Assembly: GCA_002863045.1 (NCBI GenBank)
Contig: PKDH01000014.1
Coordinates: 62,001 to 126,000, forward strand
DNA: 64,000 nt
Direction of reading: 5' to 3'
From: Legionella sp.
GTDB lineage: Bacteria > Pseudomonadota > Gammaproteobacteria > Legionellales > Legionellaceae
Shown piece by piece: positions 8,634 through 16,582 of this stretch. Both the position numbers and the translations under genes were made by a program. The number at the start of each line of letters is the position of its first letter. Positions within the stretch are counted from its first letter, which is position 1. Below the pieces are notes generated by a model, which was not told the origin of the DNA, made no database searches, and saw nothing but the letters and a program-made list of their open reading frames with translations.

Positions 8634-8680
8634 GACTGTTAATCATTAGGTCGGCGGTTCGAGCCCGTCCCGGGGAGCCA
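8634..8680 (+). other. 3' fragment of tRNA-Asn, presumed attachment site (att)
   Basis: 47 bases match the 3' half of a tRNA-Asn: anticodon loop with GTT, an imperfect 3' anticodon stem, variable region, a T arm with the TTCGAGC loop, the 3' acceptor strand and an encoded CCA. No matching D arm or 5' acceptor strand precedes it; the bases upstream are AT-rich island DNA. The break in the anticodon arm is where tyrosine integrases usually cross over. So this is the outer end of the integrated element, and the intact tRNA-Asn should lie at the other end, left of the window. Confidence 0.8.
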
Positions 8681-9494
8681 TATCCCACAAGGCTTCTAGT
8701 AAAAACAACCACTCTTCAAAAAATCTCGGGGTACACTTTGGGGTTCACCTAAGAGAGTGATGCATCACGGCCCCTTCTGTTTAGATCTCTTACTGATTTT
8801 TTCTTTCGACACCAGATCTTTTATATTCATTGACGTTCATTTGCTATCACCACTCCTATCGTTATTGACTACTAACCCTTAGCACTTAAAAATGATGGTA
8901 TAAAAATTAATTTTTGCCATTTTCTATTTCGTGGGAGTAATCAAAATTGATGAAATTAGATCGCTTTCAGCCGCTTCAAAAAATAATAAATCGTACTGGC
9001 AAGCGCATCGTTTTAAAATGCCGTTTAATCAATGCGGATTATTTTGTTTAAAATAAACCTGACACAGCAACCCAACACAAACCAGGCCTTTGAAAAGCTA
9101 TATAAATTAGAAAGATACAGAGGATTTTTCAAAAATGCCGACGCAGGCAAAACCTTAAACCCCGACACACCTCATAACTCAAAAAGCTTGTATGTGTATG
9201 TAGGCAACAAATTAGAAAAATTTTTGAAAGTTATCCACAGGAGATTAGTGACGAACATTTTTCTTGTATTTGAGAGGCAAAATCCCTTGGCGCATGCTCT
9301 GTCGGTGAGAGGCTATTTTTGTTTGCATGGCTTGGGCGAGGAATATAAGCTAGCCCATGGATCACAGCTTTTGATTGCAGGTAGAAATGTATGGCCGGAG
9401 CCTTAGCTTTTAGCTTCGAGATGGGATTATTTTAAATACTAAAATGATGTTATAATTCCATCGCTAAAATTAAAAGGTAATTTTCAGGTGAGAA
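8681..9494. other. Gene-poor stretch next to the attachment site
   Basis: About 800 bases with no gene I can support. A 124-codon open frame (9032-9406, plus) has no ribosome-binding site and an unconvincing protein sequence, so I do not count it. A single perfect DnaA-box sequence (TTATCCACA) occurs at 9231-9239, without neighbours that would make an origin. The segment after the tRNA fragment includes a short imperfect repeat (GGGGTACACTTTGGGGTTCAC) that may be part of the integration site. Confidence 0.5.
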
Positions 9495-10184
9495 ATGGAT
9501 GATTCAAAAATATGGAAGTGGTTAAGTAGAATAACTGCACTGTGGGGAGTAGTTATTTTCATTTGGTCATTACTAAGTTATTTTAATATCGCGCCATTTT
9601 ATGAAATTCGCTTAATACCAAAAAACTCAGTTGAACCTTATATAAATGTTTTTTCAGGGCAAGACATACAACTTGATTTTGACAAAGCAAGTTACTTTAG
9701 AAACGCTGAAATTCAAAAAGTTAAGTGGGAAATTAGTGGTGGCAAAAATAGTTATTCAGCTCTAGGACCAAGACCAATTTTCAAGCTACCTGAAAGCTAT
9801 GAAGGTATTTATAATCTTACACTCGAAGTTTTGTTGGAAACTAACAAAAAGTTATATGGCAAAACCAGTATATATGTTGTCCAACAGAAGACTAGTTTTG
9901 TAAGAAGAACTAAAACCATTAATTTCCATATCGGTGAGAAGATGTCATCTAATGCTTTATATTTTAATTCACCAAAATCAGCCGTGCAAAGCATTAAAAA
10001 AATAGAAATTTACTCTGGTAATAATAAATGGTTAGATAAAGAAATTATTAAAAATCAGGACAACAGTTTTTCAATTAAATTAAATCCTGAGGAACAAATA
10101 AATACAGTTGATCACAAGGTTGTCATTAGGTATCAATTGCCGGAAACGAAAGCATATAGCTATTTTTCTATTCCAGAAAAGTGA
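9495..10184 (+). CDS. Membrane-anchored protein of unknown function
   Basis: 229 residues. A short cytoplasmic N-terminus is followed by one membrane helix at about residues 13-31, then an extracytoplasmic region of alternating hydrophobic residues suggesting beta-sandwich (Ig-like) structure, with Tyr-Asn-Leu-Thr-Leu-Glu-Val near residue 110. The ATG is preceded by AGGTGA at the right distance. I recognise no family. It is AT-rich and stands alone between the attachment site and a decayed insertion sequence, so it is probably acquired. A role as a surface or immunity-type protein cannot be judged. Confidence 0.55.
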   Translation: MDDSKIWKWLSRITALWGVVIFIWSLLSYFNIAPFYEIRLIPKNSVEPYINVFSGQDIQLDFDKASYFRNAEIQKVKWEISGGKNSYSALGPRPIFKLPESYEGIYNLTLEVLLETNKKLYGKTSIYVVQQKTSFVRRTKTINFHIGEKMSSNALYFNSPKSAVQSIKKIEIYSGNNKWLDKEIIKNQDNSFSIKLNPEEQINTVDHKVVIRYQLPETKAYSYFSIPEK

Positions 10185-10345
10185 TCTCTTTATCCTTCTA
10201 AAAAGTACTGAATTAGATAAAATTAGGTATTCTTACTCAGTGTAAGGACCTATATATCAATTAAATCAATCTAACGAGTAGTTCAACTGCCAAGCAACGA
10301 GAGGAAAGCCATAACTAGTTACTATGATATGTATTATTTCTAAAA

Positions 10346-11588
10346 TGATCCTCAGCAATAGTTTCGGACACTCGGTTAAGTTAGTAAAATAACCAACCGA
10401 GGTGGGATATGACAGCGAAAAAAATACATAAGATTCACACTGAAGAGTTTAAGCAAGAAACCGTAAATTTGGCTGCTAAGCAAGGTGTGGCTAAAACTGC
10501 AAAAGAGCTAGGTGTATATGAATCACAAATCTACGATTGGCGAGCCAAACTAGCTAAGAAAGCCAGCACCAGCGAACGTGAAGCAGCTGCTTGCAGCAGA
10601 AGTGGTAAAGCTTAAACGGCAACTGGCCGAACAAGCGGAGGATTTAGCCATTCTAAAAAAGGTGGCCACCTACTTCGCGAAGAATCAAAAATAAAGCGAT
10701 TTGAGTTTATGCTTGAGCATCAGCATTGCTTTTCTGTAAAGCGTATGGCTATGGTGCTTCAAGTATCGCGAAGTAAGTATTATGATTGGTATAAAAATGG
10801 CTACAAGCTGAGTAATCGGGCATTGAAGCAGCAATCTAGAGATATGAAAATTAGAGAATTATTTGATGATAGTAAAGGGCGTTATGGCGCTACTCGAATC
10901 CAGAAAGATTTGATTGAAGATGGATGGCCTGCGGCAATAAAAACCATCAGTGACAGCATGCGCAGACAAAAGCTTGTTCCTAAAGCAGCAAAGAAGTTCA
11001 AGGTGACTACTGATAGCAACCATCAACTTCCCATCGCGGACAACCTTTTAGAGCGTGATTTCAGCGCGGAGGCACCCAATTAAAAGTGGGTTCAAGATAT
11101 TACTTATCTTTGGACCAGCGACGGCTGGCTATATCTGGCTGTGGTCATTGACTTATATTCACGCGCAATCGTTGGCTGGTCGATGAATGAACGCATGAAT
11201 GCATCCTTTAACAGACGCGTTAACCATGGCAATGTTCCGTAGGGGAATGCCCAAAGGCCTTATCATTCATCGTGATAGAGGCAGCCAATATTGCTCATTT
11301 GCTTACCGAGATTTAGCCAGAGAACATGATTTTAAAATAAGCATGAGTCGTAAAGGTAACTGCTGGGACAATGCCGTTGCCGAGAGCTTTTTTCACTCTC
11401 TAAAGGTTGAGGCCATACAGTTTGAGCCAGTTATGACTCGTGCCAAAATGCGCCAAGCTGTATTTGAGTATATCGATGTTGACTATAATCGCAAAAGAAG
11501 AGATAGTGCAATTGGCTATACAAGCCCTTTTAATTTTGAACTAAAAAACATAGCTTAACTGTGTGTCCAGAATTACTGCCTAGGATCA
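10346..11588 (+). mobile_element. Decayed IS3-family insertion sequence with inverted ends
   Basis: About 1243 bases, a typical IS3-family length. The left end (from TGATCCTCAGCAATAG) and the reverse complement of the right end (TGATCCTAGGCAGTAA) form an imperfect inverted repeat of about 27 bases; roughly two thirds of positions match. No target-site duplication remains (TAAAA on the left, GTTTG on the right). The two transposase frames inside are broken, so the copy is dead on its own. Confidence 0.8.
10409..11558 (+). pseudogene. IS3-family transposase orfA/orfB, broken
   Basis: OrfA begins with an intact helix-turn-helix (Glu-Phe-Lys-Gln-Glu, then Thr-Ala-Lys-Glu-Leu-Gly-Val-Tyr-Glu-Ser-Gln) and loses frame near 10590, where the natural leucine-zipper part continues in another frame (Gln-Leu-Ala-Glu-Gln-Ala-Glu-Asp). 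OrfB starts around 10695 with a typical HTH_21 region. It is then cut by a TAA at 11081, shortly before the first catalytic Asp (Trp-Val-Gln-Asp-Ile-Thr-Tyr), and by another frame loss near 11200. The second catalytic region (His-Arg-Asp-Arg-Gly-Ser-Gln-Tyr) and the Glu region (Asn-Ala-Val-Ala-Glu-Ser-Phe-Phe) are in the open frame 11199-11558. At least three lesions make this inactive. Confidence 0.9.
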
Positions 11589-11589
11589 G

Positions 11590-11830
11590 TTTGTCATAGC
11601 GGCGCTGTATGATGCGATTACCTTTTAAAGGAATAACAGCTTTGCTTTCATGCAATGCTTTATGTACCGTACAATAGCGTCAGTATCATAGCCTTTGTCC
11701 ACCAGAACGGATTCTGCTTGTTGCCCTTTCAGTCATGATTGGGCTTGAATGCAATCAGCAGTATTTCCTGCTATAAGTTGAAATTTAACCGGTTTACCAA
11801 AATTTAAATCAATACATTGTTTAATTAATC
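11590..11830 (-). pseudogene. IS5-family transposase remnant
   Basis: Reading the minus strand gives a recognisable piece of an IS5-type (IS1031/IS427-like) DDE transposase: Gly-Lys-Pro-Val-Lys-Phe then Ala-Gly-Asn-Thr-Ala-Asp, an in-frame stop, Val-Asp-Lys-Gly-Tyr-Asp-Thr-Asp-Ala, and after a frameshift Ser-Lys-Ala-Val-Ile-Pro-Leu-Lys-Gly-Asn-Arg. The Ala/Val-Asp-Lys-Gly-Tyr-Asp block is the second catalytic Asp region. Neither end of the gene is present. Confidence 0.75.
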
Positions 11831-11889
11831 ATGTAAAACTTGTAATTCATAATATACTTGTAATACACCATTCTTTGTTAGGAATATTA

Positions 11890-12102
11890 ATGTTAGCCGT
11901 TCGCCTTCCTGAACAACTTGATCACAGGCTTTCTGATTTAGCCAACGAAACTAATCGCTCTAAAAGCTATTATGTTAAAAAAGCATTGCAAGATTTTTTA
12001 GATGATCATGAAGATCACTTACTTGCCTTAGCACGTTTAGAGAAAAAAAATCCAAGAATAACGATTGAAGAAATGGAAGATCGCCTTGGTGTGGAAGATT
12101 GA
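11890..12102 (+). CDS. RelB-like ribbon-helix-helix antitoxin
   Basis: 70 residues from an ATG preceded by AGGA at a good distance; an earlier TTG at 11875 is less likely. The N-terminus (Leu-Ala-Val-Arg-Leu-Pro-Glu-Gln-Leu) is the beta strand of a ribbon-helix-helix fold, followed by the helix with Asn-Arg-Ser-Lys-Ser-Tyr-Tyr-Val-Lys-Lys-Ala-Leu. This is the standard RelB/DinJ-type layout. Such antitoxins bind their own promoter and neutralise a RelE-type toxin. The toxin gene overlaps its 3' end but is frameshifted, so this may be an orphan antitoxin. Confidence 0.8.
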   Translation: MLAVRLPEQLDHRLSDLANETNRSKSYYVKKALQDFLDDHEDHLLALARLEKKNPRITIEEMEDRLGVED

Positions 12103-12351
12103 ATTTGACATTGATGTAGAAAAAGACCTAAGAAAGCTTGGACATACCGCACAAAAGCGAATTATTAATTATCTTAAGGAAAAATTAGACCGGCGGAAGA
12201 TTCTCGCTTATTTGGCAAGCCACTATCAGGTGATTTAAATGGTGTATGGCGTTATCGGGTAGGGGATTACAGAATCCTTGCAACAATTAAAGATGAAAAA
12301 TTCACTATCTTGATTATTCATATTGGCCATCGCAAGAATGTTTACGATTAA
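12089..12351 (+). pseudogene. RelE/ParE-type toxin, frameshifted
   Basis: Starts at a GTG overlapping the antitoxin end. The first part reads Lys-Ile-Glu-Phe-Asp then Asp-Val-Glu-Lys-Asp-Leu-Arg-Lys-Leu, the N-terminus of a RelE-family toxin. Near 12192 the frame is lost by one base; the next frame continues with Leu-Phe-Gly-Lys-Pro-Leu-Ser-Gly-Asp and Val-Trp-Arg-Tyr-Arg-Val-Gly-Asp-Tyr-Arg-Ile, the conserved core of these toxins, to the TAA at 12349. The total of 263 bases is one short of a multiple of three, so one base was lost. It is inactive unless a sequencing error is involved. Confidence 0.8.
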
Positions 12352-12372
12352 AGCAAAGTCTCATTAATTACT

Positions 12373-12624
12373 AATTCTTATGAACTTTCTGCAGTTAGAA
12401 CTGTGCTTGGCCACTTCTTCTTTGTATATATTCACCCATACCCTGATGGAAATGGTCGAATTGGTCGCTTTTTAATGAACGTGATGATGGCTGCTGGTCA
12501 TTATCCTTGGACGATTATTCCAGTGGATAGACGAAATGAATATATGGATGCACTCGAGCAAGCTAGTGTTCAGCAGGACATTCTTCCTTTCTGTAAGTTC
12601 TTAGCTAGTTGTGTGGGTCGCTGA
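12373..12624 (+). pseudogene. Fic-domain protein, C-terminal remnant
   Basis: About 84 codons in frame, without start codon context and without the N-terminal domain. The active-site motif of Fic AMP-transferases is intact: His-Pro-Tyr-Pro-Asp-Gly-Asn-Gly-Arg-Ile-Gly-Arg (His-Pro-Phe-x-x-Gly-Asn-Gly-Arg consensus). The rest (Phe-Leu-Met-Asn-Val-Met-Met-Ala-Ala-Gly, then Ile-Pro-Val-Asp-Arg-Arg) is typical of the free-standing Fic family with a DUF4172 or similar N-terminus. The frame opens straight after the toxin's stop codon. The N-terminal inhibitory region is missing, which suggests decay rather than a working protein. Confidence 0.7.
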
Positions 12625-12700
12625 CTATAATTGATTACTAATTATTCATTTTGTAAGTTATAATTCAAAACAACTGAAAAAATTTTTAGCTAAAATTACG

Positions 12701-14488
12701 ATGAAAAATAGTAAGCATCAGTCGGTAGCTCAATTTATCTTTAACATCGTCAAGCCTTATAAAAGTTATCTGACTATTTTTGCCTTTGTAGGCCTATTTT
12801 GGGCCATCACGAATACCCTGCAACCTTATGTTCTTAAAATTATTATTGATAAGGTAGCTGGATTTCAAGGCGACAAAGCTTCTGCTTTTATCGCTATTCA
12901 ACCGTATATTTTTCTCTATATCGTTCTATGGATAATTTTATGCCTGGACATGCGAGTGTTAGATTGGGCAAAACTCAAATTGTTTCCTAGCCTTAGACAA
13001 GATGTTATGTCAAAGATGTTTGCTTACTTAAATCAGCATTCTCATCATTATTTTCAAAATAACTTTGCAGGAAGCTTGATTAACAAGGTTGGCGATATGC
13101 AAGGCGGAATTGTTGATATTCTGACTATCCTTGATGATGTGTATGCCCAAATTCTCGGACTGACTGTTGCAATGGTTACTTTGTTATTAATACATCCTAT
13201 CTTTGCATTTATTTTATTTGCTTGGGTCGCTGTATTTTTTGCCATTACCTTTTTATTCTTGAAATCAATTCAAACTCTTTCTCATGTGTTTGCACAAGCG
13301 CAAAGCTCCTTAGTTGGCAAAATGGTTGATAGCATCAGCAATATCGTGAATATTCGCTTATTTGCCAAACATCGCTATGAAAACAGCTACGTTGGCGAAT
13401 CAATTGCTTACACGGTACAACAAGACAGAAACATGTTAGCCAAAATTATTCACATGCGGATATGGTGGGATGTGAGTATTGTCGCTTTATTAGGCATTAA
13501 TCTTTGGATGCTTGGCAAAATGTATGGCCAGAACCTGGTTACAATAGGTGATTTTAGCTTCATCATTACTCTTTCCATCAGCATCTTGTGGAACCTATGG
13601 TTTATCGCAGGGCAGTTTGTTTCTTTTTCAGAGCAAGTTGGCAAGTGCCAACAAGCGCTTACTATTATTAATGCGGCTCACGACATCGTTGATATACAAG
13701 ATGCTAAAGCTTTGGTGGTTACACAAGGTGAAATTCAATTTAAAGATGTTAGCTTCCACTATGGTGAGGGAGCAAAATTATTTCAAAATAAAAATATTCT
13801 CATTCATGCTGGTGAAAAAGTAGGGCTGGTTGGTTTTTCAGGTAGCGGTAAAAGCACCTTTGTAAATCTCATCTTAAGACTATTTGAGATTGAATCTGGC
13901 TCTATAACGATTGACCATCAAAATGTTAATGAAGTATTGCAGGAATCATTACGTGAAAATATTGCTCTAATTCCTCAGGATATTTCCTTATTTCATCGCA
14001 CGCTAATGGAAAATATTCGTTATGGTTGCGCCAATGCCAGTGATGCAAATGTTATTGCAGCCTCTAAAAAAGCCCATTGTCATGAGTTTATTAGTCAGCT
14101 CGATCAAGGTTATCAATCAATGGTAGGTGAGCGAGGCATAAAGCTATCCGGTGGCCAGCGTCAACGAATCGCTGTTGCCCGAGCCATATTAAAAAATGCC
14201 CCTCTCCTTATTTTGGATGAAGCAACCTCAGCGTTAGACTCTGTGACTGAGAAATACATTCAAGATGCTTTACATCATTTGATGCGTGGAAAGACCACCA
14301 TCGTTATTGCACACCGCCTATCTACTCTTTCTGAAATGGATAGAATTTTAGTATTTGATAAGGGACAGATTATTGAAGATGGGACGCATGAAGAGTTAAT
14401 TCGGTTAAACGGCCACTATGCTAAAATGTGGCATATGCAAGCGGGTGGGTTTCTTCCTGAGCATTTAGATGATATAGAGACGAATTAG
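12701..14488 (+). CDS. ABC exporter, fused membrane and ATPase domains
   Basis: 595 residues in the layout of a type I half-transporter that works as a dimer. Residues 1 to about 310 hold six membrane segments. The nucleotide-binding domain has Walker A Gly-Phe-Ser-Gly-Ser-Gly-Lys-Ser-Thr (about 376-384), Q-loop Leu-Ile-Pro-Gln-Asp, signature Leu-Ser-Gly-Gly-Gln-Arg-Gln (about 482), Walker B Leu-Leu-Ile-Leu-Asp-Glu (about 503) and the switch His in Ile-Ala-His-Arg. All catalytic residues are present. This group includes MsbA-like lipid flippases, peptide and drug exporters; the substrate is unknown. It stands alone in a region of decayed mobile genes, so it is probably acquired. Confidence 0.85.
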   Translation: MKNSKHQSVAQFIFNIVKPYKSYLTIFAFVGLFWAITNTLQPYVLKIIIDKVAGFQGDKASAFIAIQPYIFLYIVLWIILCLDMRVLDWAKLKLFPSLRQDVMSKMFAYLNQHSHHYFQNNFAGSLINKVGDMQGGIVDILTILDDVYAQILGLTVAMVTLLLIHPIFAFILFAWVAVFFAITFLFLKSIQTLSHVFAQAQSSLVGKMVDSISNIVNIRLFAKHRYENSYVGESIAYTVQQDRNMLAKIIHMRIWWDVSIVALLGINLWMLGKMYGQNLVTIGDFSFIITLSISILWNLWFIAGQFVSFSEQVGKCQQALTIINAAHDIVDIQDAKALVVTQGEIQFKDVSFHYGEGAKLFQNKNILIHAGEKVGLVGFSGSGKSTFVNLILRLFEIESGSITIDHQNVNEVLQESLRENIALIPQDISLFHRTLMENIRYGCANASDANVIAASKKAHCHEFISQLDQGYQSMVGERGIKLSGGQRQRIAVARAILKNAPLLILDEATSALDSVTEKYIQDALHHLMRGKTTIVIAHRLSTLSEMDRILVFDKGQIIEDGTHEELIRLNGHYAKMWHMQAGGFLPEHLDDIETN

Positions 14489-14557
14489 TGATGAATTAGG
14501 TGTTCATGAAGCGACGTTAGCAGAATGGGTAGGGGATTATAAAAAAGATGGCGTTAT
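14484..14557 (+). pseudogene. Transposase HTH remnant
   Basis: Right after the ABC exporter, an overlapping frame reads Asp-Glu-Leu-Gly-Val-His-Glu-Ala-Thr-Leu-Ala-Glu-Trp-Val-Gly-Asp-Tyr-Lys-Lys, the recognition helix and following loop of an IS3-type OrfA. It is only about 25 codons and leads directly into the long direct repeat. Confidence 0.5.
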
Positions 14558-14711
14558 TTCGATCGTGCACGCATCACCCTTGAATCATAATTTTTAAACA
14601 TTTTTTTCCGATTTAATCAAGAATAAACTTAGGCTAAAATTGTGTATTTTTTGACACTATCATAGAATATCGGAATATATTGTCATGTTAGTATTATTGT
14701 ATGTTAAAGAT
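14555..14711 (+). repeat. Long direct repeat, copy A (left of hipBA)
   Basis: About 157 bases that recur at 16583-16739 in the same orientation with only scattered differences (roughly 90 percent identity by eye). The unit begins with the end of a reading frame (Arg-Ala-Arg-Ile-Thr-Leu-Glu-Ser-stop), continues through an AT-rich stretch with TTGACA at 14651-14656, and ends with ATGTTAAAGATTG, the equivalent of the giant gene's first codons. Here the frame closes after eight codons. In copy B it opens into the 2434-residue gene. Confidence 0.9.
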
Positions 14712-14775
14712 TGATTACACTATTTAAATAGTCTTAAAAATGGGAGGATTACCGCAGTATATGAGAAAAAATGAA

Positions 14776-16083
14776 TCATATAGTGGACGTCATTCGCGTC
14801 TTAAACGCTCTCATCCCTTTGAAGATTGGATCTGCAATCCTTTCTGGGAAGTGGTTTGGTAACTCTGTTGAGACCTCATCAATAGCAGAATCAATACGAT
14901 CAATAACTTCTTCAAAAATCTTAGCAGCTTTCATTTTTGAATATTGAACGGTTTTTGCCGTTTCAATAAAGTGTCTTTTTTGAATTCCGTCAATCTTATA
15001 ATGACTATTTTTACCATATAAAGCCATTGCCATTTTCAATTTTTTAAACTGTAGCTGTTTTTGTTCAACTAAAGGGTAGGCTGATATCATGTCGTATAAT
15101 GGGGAGAGCTTATAACTACCTTGGGGGTGTATATTTATACTGAAATTTTTGGCATGCGCATCAATAGCACCAAGACACCAATTAACGACCTGAGCTCTGA
15201 AAAAATCATCTCTGTCTTTTTGAGGTTGTTGTGAACCATTAAGTAGATGCATTATTTCTTTAATACCCGGTCCACCCTCAGACTGATATTTTAAATTCGG
15301 CGAGTATCCCAATGACTGGCATAGATCTTCCTGCGGTAGTCTGAAAATATATCGATTATCTCGACTCCATTTTCTGTCAAATCTTTCGACGACCAGTACC
15401 TTTAAATCTTCAAATTGTAATATTTTAGATCGCGCAACATCTAAACCAAATTTGCTCGCTAGTCGTAAACAGAGATGTTCATTTTCACAACTCTCATTTA
15501 AATCAATCCCTTGATGAGATAAATACCCAATAGGTAGCTTGAATATATGAGTTGTTGGTGTAGGTCCAAATGGTTTATGCCATGCATTTTGATAATATAG
15601 AAAAGCGGTTTTTTCCTGAGCGCCCGCTATTGATATTCTAAACTCATCATCTTCTTTATCCATTCCCAATGGTGATATCTGATAAGAACGTAATGTACGA
15701 GCTATTTCAGCCTCATTGACCACTTTACACTCAATGTTTTTTTCTTGTTTCTCGGGAATTTCCTCCACGATTTGTATGGCACCAACACAATCACTACCAA
15801 TTAAAGCCAATAAATCAAATGGCCGAGACGAACTTGCCTGAAAACGCGCTTGAATTCTGGCTCTTATCTGCGGATTATCAGGGAGTAAGTTATCAAAAAA
15901 ATTATAAACAACGTTTCCTGAGAACTTTTGCGTTACTAATGGTAGCGATAAAGAAACCGGTCGTGAATGCGGTTTGGAAAGCCAGTCAGCAACGTAGGAA
16001 AAACTCAAACCGCCCGCATTATCCTGAGTAAGCTCACCAACGAGTTCATTGTTCATCAATATGTATAATTTACGCATTACCAT
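14776..16083 (-). CDS. hipA: HipA-type serine/threonine kinase toxin
   Basis: 435 residues, almost the length of Escherichia coli HipA. The N-terminal couple_hipA-type domain is followed by the kinase core. Visible landmarks are Ser-Ile-Ala-Gly-Ala-Gln-Glu-Lys-Thr-Ala (the loop whose Ser is autophosphorylated in E. coli), Val-Val-Glu-Arg-Phe-Asp-Arg, the catalytic Ile-Asp-Ala-His-Ala-Lys-Asn-Phe-Ser, and Pro-Leu-Tyr-Asp-Met as the metal-binding Asp. In the known system HipA phosphorylates glutamyl-tRNA synthetase and induces persistence. Its start overlaps the hipB end by seven bases. The gene looks intact and is flanked by long direct repeats. Confidence 0.95.
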   Translation of the reverse strand: MVMRKLYILMNNELVGELTQDNAGGLSFSYVADWLSKPHSRPVSLSLPLVTQKFSGNVVYNFFDNLLPDNPQIRARIQARFQASSSRPFDLLALIGSDCVGAIQIVEEIPEKQEKNIECKVVNEAEIARTLRSYQISPLGMDKEDDEFRISIAGAQEKTAFLYYQNAWHKPFGPTPTTHIFKLPIGYLSHQGIDLNESCENEHLCLRLASKFGLDVARSKILQFEDLKVLVVERFDRKWSRDNRYIFRLPQEDLCQSLGYSPNLKYQSEGGPGIKEIMHLLNGSQQPQKDRDDFFRAQVVNWCLGAIDAHAKNFSINIHPQGSYKLSPLYDMISAYPLVEQKQLQFKKLKMAMALYGKNSHYKIDGIQKRHFIETAKTVQYSKMKAAKIFEEVIDRIDSAIDEVSTELPNHFPERIADPIFKGMRAFKTRMTSTI

Positions 16084-16346
16084 TCTATCTCTTCATGAGT
16101 CCCCTGTTCTTTTTCAGCAAGACTCAAATTTAAATTGAGGGCAGATAAGATTCTAAATAAGGTATCTATTCGGCTATTATCAGGGCTATTTTCAAACTTT
16201 GATATGGTATCTTGTTTTAAACCAACCAAATCAGCAACTTCAGATTGACTCATTTTGAGTTGCTTACGTTTGTCATGCAAATATGATGCTAAATTTTTTG
16301 CTGAGCTGATAATCATCGATTTCCTTTTTTTACCCGTAATTGCCAA
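16077..16346 (-). CDS. hipB: HipB-type HTH antitoxin and autorepressor
   Basis: 89 residues with an XRE helix-turn-helix in the middle: Met-Ser-Gln-Ser-Glu-Val-Ala-Asp-Leu-Val-Gly-Leu-Lys-Gln-Asp-Thr-Ile-Ser-Lys-Phe-Glu, then Ile-Asp-Thr-Leu-Phe-Arg-Ile-Leu, the usual HipB pattern. The longest frame may include a few extra N-terminal residues; an ATG at 16316 (Met-Ile-Ile-Ser) is an alternative start and has AAGGAAA just before it. HipB neutralises HipA and represses the operon by binding paired operators, which can be seen directly upstream. Confidence 0.9.
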   Translation of the reverse strand: MAITGKKRKSMIISSAKNLASYLHDKRKQLKMSQSEVADLVGLKQDTISKFENSPDNSRIDTLFRILSALNLNLSLAEKEQGTHEEIEW

Positions 16347-16358
16347 TAATATTAGTTA

Positions 16359-16404
16359 TACCCTCATTTGCGGGTAAAATAAAGATTACCTGCAAGTGAG
16401 GGTG
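16359..16404 (-). promoter_or_regulatory. Paired HipB-type operators of hipBA
   Basis: Operator 1 at 16359-16376 reads TACCC, eight bases, GGGTA: a perfect inverted repeat with the same spacing as the E. coli HipB operator TATCC-N8-GGATA. Operator 2 at 16387-16404 reads TACCT, eight bases, GGGTG, a weaker copy 28 bases away, centre to centre. On the minus strand a TTTACC / TAATAT promoter with an 18-base spacer can be drawn, and operator 1 overlaps its -35 region. The protein-DNA pairing is inferred from the known family. Confidence 0.75.
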
Positions 16405-16439
16405 AAAAAGATTGCTCCTAGGTAACCCCCGAAAAATAA

Positions 16440-16570
16440 CTGGTGTCAAAAGTAGAATTTTCTCGTACTCTACACGCAGTGAATTCTGCATGAAACAATC
16501 AAGATTTAGTGATAGTCAGAGCATGTCGATTATCAAACAAAACGAAGCGGGCTTTTTAACTTACATGAGG
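16440..16570 (+). pseudogene. IS3-type (IS407-like) orfA remnant, left of the giant gene
   Basis: From 16491 the frame reads Met-Lys-Gln-Ser-Arg-Phe-Ser-Asp-Ser-Gln-Ser-Met-Ser-Ile-Ile-Lys-Gln-Asn-Glu-Ala, the well-known start of OrfA in IS407/IS51-type IS3 elements, and it stops matching after about 22 codons. The sequence before it (CCCGAAAAATAACTGGTGTCAAAAGT) resembles the left end of such an element. The matching orfB remnant lies on the far side of the giant gene at 24080-24236. Confidence 0.7.
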
Positions 16571-16582
16571 CACTGGTGGGGG

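Noticed and set aside
9231..9239. Perfect DnaA box TTATCCACA
   Set aside because: Only one box, with no cluster, no AT-rich unwinding element beside it and no dnaA, dnaN or gidA nearby, so it is not supported as an origin.
9032..9406. 124-codon open frame between the attachment site and the membrane protein gene
   Set aside because: No ribosome-binding site, unusual amino-acid make-up and no recognisable domain; more likely a chance frame in decayed DNA.
12373..12624. Working Fic AMP-transferase
   Set aside because: The active-site motif is intact, but the N-terminal part and any credible start codon are missing.
8681..12700. CRISPR array or tandem repeats
   Set aside because: No regularly spaced repeats of 20-40 bases seen here or elsewhere in the window; the only long repeat is the two-copy one around hipBA.
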